This document shows positions 34,242 to 43,251 of a stretch of 64,000 nucleotides of DNA, in pieces. Numbering within the stretch: the first letter of the stretch is position 1; each line of letters opens with the position of its first letter. The notes beneath the pieces are model-generated. The model was not told where the DNA came from and did not search any database. It worked only from the letters and a program-made list of their open reading frames with translations. The stretch comes from Oceaniglobus roseus. Its GTDB lineage: Bacteria; Pseudomonadota; Alphaproteobacteria; Rhodobacterales; Rhodobacteraceae. A program made the position numbers and the translations under genes. The stretch spans positions 1 through 64,000 of the forward strand of contig NZ_PNOS01000008.1 of the NCBI RefSeq assembly GCF_002869745.1, in the 5' to 3' direction.

Positions 34242-34979
34242 TCAGCCCTGCGCGGTTGGCCGGATCACGATCGACCCCACATCGACCTCTCGCGGCTGGG
34301 CGATGGCAAAGCGTATGGCGCGGGCGATCGCCTCGGGCGGCAGGCCGGTGGCCTTCATCGTTTCGGAGACCGCCGCCAGAACCTCGGGGTCGGTGACGCT
34401 GTCCCCGAACTCGGTGCGGACGTAGCCGGGCGAGACCTCGGTGACGCGCAGGTCCGGTCCCGCTTCCTGCCGGAAGCCTTCCATCAGCGTGCGCACCGCG
34501 TTCTTCGTCGCGGCATAGACCGCCATCGTCGGCAGGATCTTCAGCCCGGCGGTCGAGACGGTGGCGATGAAATGCCCGTCCTTCTGCGCCCGGAACACGG
34601 GCAGCGCCGCGCCGATGCAATGCAGCACGCCCTTCAGGTTCACGTCGACCATCGCCGCCCAGTCGTCCTCCCTCAACTTGTCGAGGCGCGAGATCGGCCC
34701 GACCCCGGCATTCGCGATCATCACGTCGAGCCGGCCGCAGGTCGTCACCGCCGCATCGACCAGGCCGCCCACGGACGCGCGGTCTCGCACGTCGGTCTCG
34801 ACCGCGATTGCCCGGCCACCGGCGGCGGTGATCTCGTCCACCAGCGCCATCAGCCGGTCCTGCCGCCGGGCGCCAAGCACCAGCGCCGCGCCTGCCGACG
34901 CGAGATCCAGCGCCACCGCGCGGCCGATGCCGCTGCTGGCCCCGGTAAGCGCCACGACCTTGTCCTGGATGCCATCCAT
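34242..34979 (-). CDS. SDR family oxidoreductase
   Basis: A 245-residue classical SDR: ALTGASSGIG (cofactor), ANAGVGP, STAGLK, and YAATKNAVR as catalytic Tyr-Lys. GARRQDR after strand two, with arginines, suggests NADP. The last 25 residues (QPREVDVGSIVIRPTAQG) are typical of the YdfG/serine-dehydrogenase-like subfamily. It is divergent from an AraC-type gene 92 bases away, a frequent regulator-target pair. No other gene belongs to its transcript. Confidence 0.92.
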   Translation of the reverse strand: MDGIQDKVVALTGASSGIGRAVALDLASAGAALVLGARRQDRLMALVDEITAAGGRAIAVETDVRDRASVGGLVDAAVTTCGRLDVMIANAGVGPISRLDKLREDDWAAMVDVNLKGVLHCIGAALPVFRAQKDGHFIATVSTAGLKILPTMAVYAATKNAVRTLMEGFRQEAGPDLRVTEVSPGYVRTEFGDSVTDPEVLAAVSETMKATGLPPEAIARAIRFAIAQPREVDVGSIVIRPTAQG

Positions 34980-35070
34980 GTCCTGTCTCCTTCCGTTCGG
35001 GGCACAGGTATTGGCAGCGCGTCGGAGCTTCGATAGCCTTGGCTCCAGATAACTCTCGCGATCGTCCGAA

Positions 35071-35985
35071 ATGACCGACACGCTGACCTGCGTCTTCCGC
35101 CTGCTCGACCTGCAAAGCGCGCGCACGCATCGCTTCGAGGCGGCCGGCGACTGGTCCTTCCGCTTCCCGGCGCGCGAGGCGCTGAAGTTCGCGGCGGTCC
35201 TGCGCGGCGCCTGCTGGATGCTGCACGACGGCGCGCCGCCGCTGCGGCTGAGCGCCGGCGACGTCTTCCTGCTGACCGAGAGCCCGGCCTATGTGCTGGC
35301 CAGCGATCCCGCCCTGCCGCCGGAGGACGGCGTTCCGCTGTTCGCGGGCGGCAGCACCGGGCGCTACGGCGGCGACGAGGTGGTGCTGATCGCCGGCAGC
35401 TTCTCGGCCAGTGCGCAGCACCGCGCGCTGCTGACCGGGGCCTTGCCGCGCGTGCTGCACCTCCCGGCCGGCACTCCCGCCGCGCCGGCGCTGCGGCGGA
35501 CGCTGGAGACGATGGCGGAGGAGTTCGATCGCCCGGGTCTGGGGACCGATCTGGTACTCCAACACCTTGCGGACCTGCTTTTGGTCCACGTCCTCCGCGC
35601 CCATGCCCACGAGGGCGACGGCGCGCGGCGAAGCGGCTGGATCGGCGCGTTGGCGGACCAGCGGCTGGGCGCGGCGCTCGACGCCCTTCACGCAGCGCCA
35701 GAGCGTCCCTGGACGGTGGCCGAGATGGCGCGCGTGGCCGGCATGTCGCGATCGAGCTTCGCCGCCGCGTTCCGGGAGCGGGTCGGCCTCGCACCGATGG
35801 CCTACCTCAATGGCTGGCGGATGCAGCTCGCGGACGAACTGCTGCGGCAGGGGACAGGCGTCGGACAGGTCGCTACCCGGCTTGGGTATACATCCCAAAG
35901 CGCGTTCGGCGCAGCCTTCCGCCGGGCGCGGGGCATCACGCCCCGTGCGGCGGCCGCGGCAGAGCTGCGGTCCTCACGGGAATGA
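35071..35985 (+). CDS. AraC family transcriptional regulator with cupin domain
   Basis: A 304-residue regulator. The N-terminal cupin_6 domain (about 1-180) contains FRFPAREALKFAAVLRGACW and LSAGDVFLLTESPAYVLASD. The C-terminal AraC double helix-turn-helix (about 205-300) includes VAEMARVAGMSRSSFAAAFR and GVGQVATRLGYTSQSAFGAA. It probably activates the divergent SDR gene. Ligand unknown; no strong ribosome site is visible before ATG 35071. Confidence 0.92.
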   Translation: MTDTLTCVFRLLDLQSARTHRFEAAGDWSFRFPAREALKFAAVLRGACWMLHDGAPPLRLSAGDVFLLTESPAYVLASDPALPPEDGVPLFAGGSTGRYGGDEVVLIAGSFSASAQHRALLTGALPRVLHLPAGTPAAPALRRTLETMAEEFDRPGLGTDLVLQHLADLLLVHVLRAHAHEGDGARRSGWIGALADQRLGAALDALHAAPERPWTVAEMARVAGMSRSSFAAAFRERVGLAPMAYLNGWRMQLADELLRQGTGVGQVATRLGYTSQSAFGAAFRRARGITPRAAAAAELRSSRE

Positions 35986-36017
35986 CTGGTCCGGAGCCGA
36001 GGCCGAAATGCGCGACG

Positions 36018-36040
36018 GGGCCTTCCAAGGTGGAAGGCCC
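36018..36040 (+). terminator. Hairpin terminator after the araC-type gene
   Basis: Perfect nine-base arms GGGCCTTCC and GGAAGGCCC flank AAGGT, 32 bases after the stop codon. No T-run follows. The rest of the gap 35986-36338 holds the hairpin at 36237-36255 and GC-rich sequence, with no gene that I can support. Confidence 0.6.
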
Positions 36041-36236
36041 GGCCAACGCTAGCGGATGTAGTGCCCTCGCGGGTCGCAATGCCCACATCCTGCGCCCGGA
36101 AGACTTCAAACGCCGTCCGGGCACGGGATGCCGCCCCATGACACCGCAACCCCACCGCTCCGCGGGAAGGACCGGCCCGGCCGCAGGCGGGGGCGGTCCG
36201 GCGTCGAGGCCGGGCGGACCGCTGCCGCGGGGCGGG

Positions 36237-36255
36237 CGGAGTTTCCCAAACTCCG
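36237..36255 (-). terminator. Terminator-like hairpin after the minus-strand peptide ABC operon
   Basis: Arms CGGAGTTT and AAACTCCG enclose CCC, about 85 bases beyond the last gene of the operon. It resembles the hairpin at 7733-7753, indicating a repeated element type. Confidence 0.5.
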
Positions 36256-36338
36256 TCACCTCGACGCCCGCGGCGACAGGCCGGGGACGGCGAAGGCGCG
36301 GCGCGCGGTCGCCGTGAACGGGGCGGGCCGCGAGGGCG

Positions 36339-37325
36339 TCAGGAGTTTGCAGCACCCTCCGGCGCGCGCACGCGGCAGCGCACCCGGTGGCCTTCGTCCA
36401 CGTCCACCAGCGCCGGGCGCGCCTCGCGGCAGGCGGGCTCGGCGATGGGGCAGCGGGTGACGAAAGGGCAGCCGGGCGGCGGGTCCAGCGGGCTCGGCAG
36501 GTCGCCCTCCAGCCGGATGCGCTGCCGCCTGCCCTTCAGCGCCGGATCGGGCACCGGGATCGCCGAGAGCAGCGCCTCGGTATAGGGGTGCTGCGGGTCG
36601 CCGAAGACCTTTGACGCGGGCCCCTCCTCCACCACGATCCCGAGGTACATCACCGCCACCCGGTCGGCGATGTGGCGCACCACCGACAGGTCGTGGGCGA
36701 TGAAGAGATAGGCGAGCCCCAGCTCCTCCTGCAGCCGCATCAGCAGGTTCAGGATCTGGCTCTGGATCGACACGTCCAGCGCCGACACCGGCTCGTCGCA
36801 GATGACGAGCTTCGGCGACAGTGCCAGCGCCCGCGCGATCACCACCCGCTGCCGCTGCCCGCCCGACAGCGCGCCGGGGCGGCGGTTCCGCTGGTCGGGG
36901 TTCAGGCCGACGAGTTCCATCAGCTCGTCCACCCGGCCCGGAATCTCGGCGGAGGGATGGCCGTGGATCACCAGCGGCTCGGCGATCGATCGCGCGATGC
37001 TCTGGCGCGGATTCAGGGCCGAGACGGGATCCTGGAACACCACCTGCATCTCGCGCCAGGCGGCCTTCCGCTCGGCCTCGTCGAAGCGGGCCATGTCGCG
37101 CCCCTCGAACAGGATGCGCCCCGCCGTCACCGGGGCGAGGCCCAGCACCGCGTTGCCGGTGGTGGACTTGCCGCAGCCCGACTCGCCCACGACGGCCAGC
37201 GTCTCGCGTTCCGCAAGCGACAGCGAAACGCCGTCCACCGCCTTGACCAGCCCCTTCGCCCCGCCGAAGCGGCCGGTGCGCACGGGGAAATGCACCTTCA
37301 GGTCCTCGATGCTCAGAAGCGTCAC
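36339..37325 (-). CDS. Peptide ABC transporter ATPase (DppF-like)
   Basis: A 328-residue ATPase starting at GTG 37325 (GTGA overlap with the upstream ATPase). It has AVVGESGCGKSTTGNAVLGL, LSGGQRQRVVIARALALSP and VICDEPVSALDVSIQSQIL. The C-terminal oligopeptide extension has QHPYTEALLSAIPVPDP and CPFVTRCPIAEPAC. It is the last gene of the second peptide importer. In this operon the ATPase genes follow the enzymes rather than the permeases. Confidence 0.95.
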   Translation of the reverse strand: MTLLSIEDLKVHFPVRTGRFGGAKGLVKAVDGVSLSLAERETLAVVGESGCGKSTTGNAVLGLAPVTAGRILFEGRDMARFDEAERKAAWREMQVVFQDPVSALNPRQSIARSIAEPLVIHGHPSAEIPGRVDELMELVGLNPDQRNRRPGALSGGQRQRVVIARALALSPKLVICDEPVSALDVSIQSQILNLLMRLQEELGLAYLFIAHDLSVVRHIADRVAVMYLGIVVEEGPASKVFGDPQHPYTEALLSAIPVPDPALKGRRQRIRLEGDLPSPLDPPPGCPFVTRCPIAEPACREARPALVDVDEGHRVRCRVRAPEGAANS

Positions 37326-38296
37326 TGGGGCCCCTCCAGCGGATGGAAACAGGCGGCGCGCCGGTCGCCCTCGCCTGCGGCATCCAGTGGCGGAAGGGCG
37401 GTGCAGGCGGCATCGGCGCGGGTGCAGCGGGTGCGGAACCGGCAGCCCTCGGGCCAGTCGCGCGGCGAGGGCACGTTGCCCGCGATGGAGTAGAGCGCCC
37501 GCTTCGGCGGCTGGTCGAGCCGCGGGATCGTCCTGAGCAGCATTCCCGTGTAGGGATGGCGCGGGGCGGCGAACAGCGGCACCGCCGCCGCCTCCTCCAC
37601 CACGCGGCCGCCGTACATCACGCAGACCCGGTCCGCCGTCTCGGCCACCACGCCCATGTCGTGGGTGATGAGCAGGATCGCCGTCCCCGCCTCGGCCCCG
37701 AGTTCCGCCAGCAGGTCGAGGATCTGCGCCTGGATCGTCACGTCGAGCGCCGTCGTCGGCTCGTCCGCGATCAGGAGCCGCGGGCGCGAGATCAGGGCCG
37801 CGGCGATCATCACCCGCTGGCACATGCCCCCCGACAGCTCGGTCGGCAGCTGTCGGGCGCGGCGGGCGGGTTCGGGGATGCCGACGCGCTTCAGCATCTC
37901 CACCGCCCGCTCCCGCGCCTCCGCTCCCGAGGCGCGGCCGTGGACGATCAGGCTCTCGGCCACCTGGTCGCCCACCGTGACCAGCGGATTGAGCGAGGAC
38001 ACCGGCTCCTGGAAGATCATGGCGAGGTCGGCGCCGCGCAGCCTGCGCAGCTCTTCGGGCGCCAGTGTCGCCAGGTCGCGCCCGTCGAACAGGATCCGCC
38101 CCGCCGTGGGCGTCAGCCCCTCGCCCAGCAGTCCGAGGATCGACAGCGCCGTCAGCGACTTGCCCGAGCCGGACTCGCCCACCAGCGCCACCGTCTCGCC
38201 TGCCTTCACGCTCAGCGACACGCCGTCGACCAGCCTCAGCCGGTCGCCGGGCGGTCCCGCCTCGATGGTCAGATCGGAGACCGAGAGCAGCGTCAC
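37322..38296 (-). CDS. Peptide ABC transporter ATPase (DppD-like)
   Basis: A 324-residue ATPase starting at GTG 38296, overlapping the gamma-glutamyltransferase stop by four bases. Motifs are [40 protein letters not shown] and [12 protein letters not shown]. The extension carries [17 protein letters not shown] and [14 protein letters not shown]. It pairs with the DppF-like protein downstream. Confidence 0.95.
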   Translation of the reverse strand: MTLLSVSDLTIEAGPPGDRLRLVDGVSLSVKAGETVALVGESGSGKSLTALSILGLLGEGLTPTAGRILFDGRDLATLAPEELRRLRGADLAMIFQEPVSSLNPLVTVGDQVAESLIVHGRASGAEARERAVEMLKRVGIPEPARRARQLPTELSGGMCQRVMIAAALISRPRLLIADEPTTALDVTIQAQILDLLAELGAEAGTAILLITHDMGVVAETADRVCVMYGGRVVEEAAAVPLFAAPRHPYTGMLLRTIPRLDQPPKRALYSIAGNVPSPRDWPEGCRFRTRCTRADAACTALPPLDAAGEGDRRAACFHPLEGPQ

Positions 38297-39855
38297 GAGG
38301 CCACGGCCCGCGTCCAGGGGTTGTTCGGATGTACCGCGCCCAGGTTCGGCGCCCCGTCCCGTCCTGCCTGCACGATGGAGGGCACGGCGAACTGCACGGG
38401 ATAAAGCGCGTCCTCGGTGATCTGCACCGGGTGGTTGGCCGAGATGGCGGAGGCCGTGGCGGGATCGGCGCGGCGGTTGACGAGGATCGTCGGCGTGCTG
38501 GCGTCGATCCTCGGCGCGTGGAGCGCCTGCCCCGGACTCTCGCCGCGGTCGATCATCCGGGTCAGCAGCTGCACGATGGCCGGGAAGATCTGCCGTCCCC
38601 CCGCCGCGCCGATGGCGATGTCGGGCCGGCCGTCTCGCGTGGTGATGACCGGCGCCATGTTCGCCAGCGGCTTCGCCCCCCCGGCGATGGAGTTCGGCTG
38701 GCCGGGGCGCGGGTCGAACCACATCATGCCGTTGTTCAGCAGCATGCCCAGCGAGGGCGCCACCACCTTCGAGCCGAAGCGCGACAGGAGCGTGTTGGTC
38801 AGCGCGACCATGTTGCCCGCCCGGTCGATCACCGACAGGTGGCTGGTGCAGTCGCCCCCCGCCGCCGCGTGCCCCATGGTCCTGAGCCGCCGTTCGTACA
38901 CGGCGCGGATCGCGTCGGCATGGGCGGCGGAGAAGGCCGCCTCGCCGAGCCTGGCCATGTCCTGCCCCGACAGCGCCTCGAGCACCGCCAGCAGGCTCGG
39001 CCCGCCGGAGAGGCCGGGGATCGTGTGCACCTCGCGTCCCCGGTAGGCTCCGGTGGCGGGCGCGTTCCAGACCGGCACATAGGTTTCGAGGTCTTCCCGG
39101 CTCAGTTTCGATCCCGCCGGCTGGAGATCGGCCACCAGCGCTTCGGCGGTGCCGCCGGTGTAGAAGTCGTCGGCGCCCCTCTCGGCCAGCCGCCGCAGCA
39201 TCGCCGCCTTCTTCGGCATCGGCAGGAACTGCGCGGTGCGGTCGCGGGGATCGGGCCGCCGCGCGGCGGGATCGAGGAACAGCGCCTTCGCGGCGGCATT
39301 GCCCGACAGCCCCGGCGTGTCGATGGCAAAGGCGAGGTCGGCGAACCAGTCCACCCGCATCCCCCGCTCGGCCAGCGCGATGGCGGGGGCCAGCGCCTCG
39401 TCCCAGCCGATGGAGCCGTGCCGCTCCAGCGCGGCCGACAGCCCCGCGACGGCGCCCGGCACGCAGACCGAGAGCGGGCCGATCAGGTTCCGGTCGCCCT
39501 CGACCTGGGGCCAGTTGAACCAGTCGCCCCCGTCCCCTCCCGCCAGCGGATAGTCGGCGGGATCGGCGGCCATCGGCGCGCGCAGGTTGAAGTCCAGCGT
39601 CTCGACCTTCCCGTCTGCCGCGGCGTGCAGCAGGAAGCCCCCGCCGCCGACGCCCGAAAGCCAGGGTTCGACCACCGAAAGCGCCAGCGCCGTGGCGACG
39701 GCGGCGTCCATGGCGTTGCCGCCCTTCGCCAGCACCGCGGCGCCGACCTCGGCCGCCTCGTAGTGCTGGCAGGCGACGATGCCGCCCTCGCCCGTCACCT
39801 CGGGTTTCGTCACCTGCCAGGTCTGGTGGGACGGTGCGGAATCGAAATCAGCCAT
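38293..39855 (-). CDS. Gamma-glutamyltransferase family protein
   Basis: A 520-residue Ntn hydrolase. The family opens [20 protein letters not shown], with [20 protein letters not shown] next. The autocatalytic nucleophile is Thr337 in [11 protein letters not shown], giving a large subunit of about 336 and a small one of about 184 residues after cleavage. The substrate motif [20 protein letters not shown] is conserved. No signal peptide is present, so it likely works in the cytoplasm on imported gamma-glutamyl peptides or similar amides. It lies inside a peptide-importer operon and overlaps its neighbours on both sides. Confidence 0.93.
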   Translation of the reverse strand: MADFDSAPSHQTWQVTKPEVTGEGGIVACQHYEAAEVGAAVLAKGGNAMDAAVATALALSVVEPWLSGVGGGGFLLHAAADGKVETLDFNLRAPMAADPADYPLAGGDGGDWFNWPQVEGDRNLIGPLSVCVPGAVAGLSAALERHGSIGWDEALAPAIALAERGMRVDWFADLAFAIDTPGLSGNAAAKALFLDPAARRPDPRDRTAQFLPMPKKAAMLRRLAERGADDFYTGGTAEALVADLQPAGSKLSREDLETYVPVWNAPATGAYRGREVHTIPGLSGGPSLLAVLEALSGQDMARLGEAAFSAAHADAIRAVYERRLRTMGHAAAGGDCTSHLSVIDRAGNMVALTNTLLSRFGSKVVAPSLGMLLNNGMMWFDPRPGQPNSIAGGAKPLANMAPVITTRDGRPDIAIGAAGGRQIFPAIVQLLTRMIDRGESPGQALHAPRIDASTPTILVNRRADPATASAISANHPVQITEDALYPVQFAVPSIVQAGRDGAPNLGAVHPNNPWTRAVAS

Positions 39856-40720
39856 GGGCGCGCCTCCGCTGCTCGACCGGCACCACCTCTGCCGTCTCCA
39901 CCTCCAGCGCGTCGCCGACCCGGTCGTGATGGGCCGCGATCTCGCCGCAGGTGGCGAACCAGACCGCCTCGTCCTCGACCAGGGGCCGCAGCACCCGCTC
40001 CAGCATCTCGACCCGCGCCGCGCGGCCGCTGATCCAGTCGTGCACCGTCAGCATGAACATCCCCCCGCTCCGTCCCTGCGCCGCGGCGTCCGACGCCCAC
40101 TGCGCCTCGACCTCGCGGTCCGGGCGCGGGGACTTGTCGCCGCCGCCTAGGAACTTGAAGAAGATCGCATCGTCGTTGTCCCACCTCACCGGCACCTCGG
40201 TCACGCCGTTGATCCGGTAGGGCGTGTCCGACCCCATCAGCGAGCTGTCCCACAGCCCGTGCTTCCTCAGCTCGGACAGCATGTGCTCCGTCATCTCCCA
40301 GGCGGGCGAGCGGAAGCCCTTCGGCGTCTCCCCCGTCTGCCGCCGGAACACCTCCAGCGCCGCCTCCAGCGCCTCGGTGAAACGCGCGTCCGAGCTTTCG
40401 GCGACGATCTCGTGATAATAGCCGTGCAGCGCAATCTCGTGGCCCCGCGCCAGCAGCCCCGGCAGCAGATCGGGGTTCTCCTCGGCCACCACGCCGGGCA
40501 CGAAGAAGCTGCCGCGGATGCCCAGCCGGTCGAGCATCGCCACCATCCGTGCAAAGCCCTGCCGCATCCCGTACTGGCGATGCTCCCGCGCGGCGAGACC
40601 GGCCGGAATGCCGTCGCGGTGCTGCCAGAGCCAGGGCGACGTCGCGTCGACGTCGACGCTGAAACAGGCTGCCGCGCTCTTGCCCGAGGGCCACGGATAG
40701 GGGGCGGGATCCCAGATCAT
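39848..40720 (-). CDS. Polysaccharide deacetylase family protein (PgdA/HP0310-like)
   Basis: A 290-residue NodB-fold protein. It shows FSVDVDA near residue 21 (metal aspartate), SFFVPG, the metal-binding HGYYHE histidine pair, GFRSPAWEMTEHML and VHDWISGRAARVEML. This arrangement matches the Helicobacter HP0310-like branch, whose members act on cyclic imides or amides as well as acetylated sugars. There is no signal peptide, so a cytoplasmic amide or N-acyl substrate is likelier than cell-wall glycan. It overlaps both neighbouring genes. Confidence 0.86.
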   Translation of the reverse strand: MIWDPAPYPWPSGKSAAACFSVDVDATSPWLWQHRDGIPAGLAAREHRQYGMRQGFARMVAMLDRLGIRGSFFVPGVVAEENPDLLPGLLARGHEIALHGYYHEIVAESSDARFTEALEAALEVFRRQTGETPKGFRSPAWEMTEHMLSELRKHGLWDSSLMGSDTPYRINGVTEVPVRWDNDDAIFFKFLGGGDKSPRPDREVEAQWASDAAAQGRSGGMFMLTVHDWISGRAARVEMLERVLRPLVEDEAVWFATCGEIAAHHDRVGDALEVETAEVVPVEQRRRAHG

Positions 40721-41475
40721 AGCGCCCTCTTCTTGTCCTGGAACACGTCCATGGTGCCGGCCGAGTTGCCACCGTCCACCGCCAGCGAGGTACCGGTGAC
40801 GTTCTTCGCCGCCGACGAGGCGAGGTAGAGCGCCGCCTGCCCCACGTCCTCGGGCTGCGTCGTGTGGCCCAGCGGGATGCCCTTCGTCACCCGGTCGATA
40901 TGCTCCTGGCTCAGCTGCGAGACCGAGGATCCGGCGGCAAAGCCGGGCTCGAGGCAGTTCACCCGGATGCCGTATTCGGCCAGTTCCAGCGCGAAGCCCT
41001 TGGTCATCCGGTCGAGCGCGGTCTTCGACATGCAATAGGTCACCGCCGTGCGCCGCATCTTCCGCGCCGCGCCGGACGAGATGTTGATGAACGACCCCGC
41101 CACGCCCTTCTCGATCATCTGGAGCGCGAAGCCCCGCATCAGCACGAAGGGCGCGCGGACGTTGACGCCCATGATCCGGTCCCAGTCCTCCACGCTCATG
41201 TCGAGCAGGAAGGCCGAGGGGTAGATCCCGGCGTTGTTCACGACCACGTCGGGCGCGCCCCATTCGGCCTTCACGGCGTCGAGCAGCGTCTGCAACCCCT
41301 CGTCCGTCGTCAGGTCGGCGGCGACGGCGAAGCCCGACAGCCCCTCGGTGCTGCGGTCGGCCGAGCACACAGTGGCCCCCGCCCCCGCGAAATGGTCCAC
41401 GAAGGCGCGGCCCATGACGCCCGACGCGCCCGTGACCACGACCCGCTTGCCGTGGAACTCCTCTCCGAAATCCAT
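40717..41475 (-). CDS. SDR family oxidoreductase
   Basis: A 252-residue SDR with TGASGVMG as a slightly altered glycine motif, NNAGIYP, a serine in NISSGAARK, YCMSKTALD as Tyr-Lys pair, and AVDGGNSAG near the end. CSADRS at strand two fits NAD or NADP. The 5-base gap to the permease and the ATGA overlap with the deacetylase gene place it in the peptide-importer operon. Its substrate is unknown. Confidence 0.91.
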   Translation of the reverse strand: MDFGEEFHGKRVVVTGASGVMGRAFVDHFAGAGATVCSADRSTEGLSGFAVAADLTTDEGLQTLLDAVKAEWGAPDVVVNNAGIYPSAFLLDMSVEDWDRIMGVNVRAPFVLMRGFALQMIEKGVAGSFINISSGAARKMRRTAVTYCMSKTALDRMTKGFALELAEYGIRVNCLEPGFAAGSSVSQLSQEHIDRVTKGIPLGHTTQPEDVGQAALYLASSAAKNVTGTSLAVDGGNSAGTMDVFQDKKRAL

Positions 41476-41479
41476 ACCC

Positions 41480-42328
41480 TTACCCCTTTCCGATACGGTC
41501 GCTCAGCCGGTCGCCGATCATGTTGGCGCTCAGCACGAGCAGGAACAGCGCGAGGCCCGGGAAGGTGGCGATCCACCAGGCCGTCGCGAGATAGTTGCGC
41601 CCGGTCGACAGCATCGATCCCCAGCTGGCCGTGGGAGGCTGCACCCCGAGCCCGAGGAACGACAGCCCCGCCTCGAACAGCACCATCAGCCCGAATTCCA
41701 GCGTGGCGACGACCAGCAGCGGGCCCACGATGTTCGGCAGGATGTGCACCGCGATCACCCGCGCGGGCGAGGCGCCCATGGCGCGGGACAGGCGCACGAA
41801 GGGCCGCTCGGCGATCGCCAGCGTCTGGCCGTAGGCGACGCGGGCGTAGCGCGGCCAGCGGGTCAGCGCGAGGACGAGGATGACGTTGACGAAGCCCGGC
41901 CCCAGCACCGCCACGGTGATGATCGCCAAGAGGATCGCCGGGATCGACAGGAAGATGTCGACGAGCCGCATCAGCACCGTCTCGGTCCAGCCGCGCAGGT
42001 ATCCCGCGGCCATGCCCACCGTCACGCCGACGACGCCCGAGAGCAGCACCGACAGCACCGCGACCGACAGCGAGATCCGCGCGCCGTAGATCAGCCGGCT
42101 CAGCACGTCGCGGCCCAGTTCGTCGGAGCCGAGGTGATAGACGGCGCCCCGCGCCTCGAACCCCGGCGCCTTCAGCCGGGCGAGCAGGTTCTGGCGGTCC
42201 GGATCCATCGGCGCGAGCCAGGGCGCGAAGAGCGCGCAGAGCACCAGCGCGAACAGCAGCCACGCGGGCCACCAGGACAGGAGGTCGGCGGCGCGGAAGG
42301 ACCGGCGGGCGGGCGCGGCGGCGCTCAT
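41480..42328 (-). CDS. Peptide ABC transporter permease (DppC-like)
   Basis: A 282-residue permease: WPAWLLFALVLCALFAPWLA is helix one, then the DppC motif YHLGSDELGRDVLSRLIYGA. The coupling loop reads AYGQTLAIAERPFVRLSRAM and the end has AGLSFLGLGVQPPTASWGSM. ATG 42328 overlaps the DppB-like stop by four bases. Confidence 0.94.
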   Translation of the reverse strand: MSAAAPARRSFRAADLLSWWPAWLLFALVLCALFAPWLAPMDPDRQNLLARLKAPGFEARGAVYHLGSDELGRDVLSRLIYGARISLSVAVLSVLLSGVVGVTVGMAAGYLRGWTETVLMRLVDIFLSIPAILLAIITVAVLGPGFVNVILVLALTRWPRYARVAYGQTLAIAERPFVRLSRAMGASPARVIAVHILPNIVGPLLVVATLEFGLMVLFEAGLSFLGLGVQPPTASWGSMLSTGRNYLATAWWIATFPGLALFLLVLSANMIGDRLSDRIGKG

Positions 42329-43251
42329 GCCTTGGCCCCCAGACGCACGCGCGGATCGACCACGGAATAGAGGATGTCGGCGGCAAGGTTGGCGCCGATG
42401 GTGACGAAGGCGCCCAGCAGCACCACCGCCTGCACCACCAGGAAGTCGCGCGAGGCGATGGACTGCACCGTGAGCAGCCCGAGCCCCGGCCAGGCGAAGA
42501 CCGTCTCGACGATCACCGCCCCGGCCAGAAGCTGCGACAGCTCCAGCGCGGTGATCGAGATGATCGGGATCAGCGCGTTCCGCAGCAGATGCTTCCGGAC
42601 CAGCCGCCCCGTCCCCACGCCCCGTGCACGGGCCGAGCGGACGTAGTCGCGCAGCAGCTCGTCGATGACCGAGGCGCGGGTGATCCGCGCATAGGTGGCG
42701 AGCGACAGGAGGCCGAGGGCGATGGAGGGCATGACGAGATGCGCAAGGCTCCCGGTGCCCGAGGGCGGCAGCCATTGCAGCCAGACGCCGAAGACGAGGA
42801 TCATCATGATGCCGGACCAGAAGGTCGGCATCGACTGGAACGCCAGCACCGCCCCCATGATCCAGCGCGACACGGCACGCTCCCGCGCCAGCGCCATGAT
42901 GAGCCCCAAGGGGAGCCCGATCAGCAGCGCGACGCACAGCGCGCCCGCGGCGAGTTGCAGCGTGCGCGGCAGGCGCGACAGGATGATGTCCCACACGTCC
43001 GCGTTCTGCACGAAGGACCGGCCGAGGTCGAACCGGGCCATGTCCCAAAGGAAATCGACGTATTGCACCCAGAGGGCGCGGTCGAGGCCAAGCGCGCTGC
43101 GCATGGCCTCGATATCCGCCTGCGTCGCGGTTTCCGGCAGCAGCAGCGCCGTCGGGTCACCGGTCAGGCGCTGGATGAAGAACACCAGCGTGACCACCCC
43201 GAAGGCCGCCACCAGGGCCTGCCCGCCGCGATGCAGGAGGAAGCGGAGCAT
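42325..43251 (-). CDS. Peptide ABC transporter permease (DppB-like)
   Basis: A 308-residue permease with N-terminal FLLHRGGQALVAAFGVVTLV and FFIQRLTGDPTALLLPETAT. The coupling loop is RASVIDELLRDYVRSARARG; AGAVIVETVFAWPGLGLLTV follows. Its ATG overlaps the binding-protein stop by one base (TAATG). Confidence 0.94.
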   Translation of the reverse strand: MLRFLLHRGGQALVAAFGVVTLVFFIQRLTGDPTALLLPETATQADIEAMRSALGLDRALWVQYVDFLWDMARFDLGRSFVQNADVWDIILSRLPRTLQLAAGALCVALLIGLPLGLIMALARERAVSRWIMGAVLAFQSMPTFWSGIMMILVFGVWLQWLPPSGTGSLAHLVMPSIALGLLSLATYARITRASVIDELLRDYVRSARARGVGTGRLVRKHLLRNALIPIISITALELSQLLAGAVIVETVFAWPGLGLLTVQSIASRDFLVVQAVVLLGAFVTIGANLAADILYSVVDPRVRLGAKA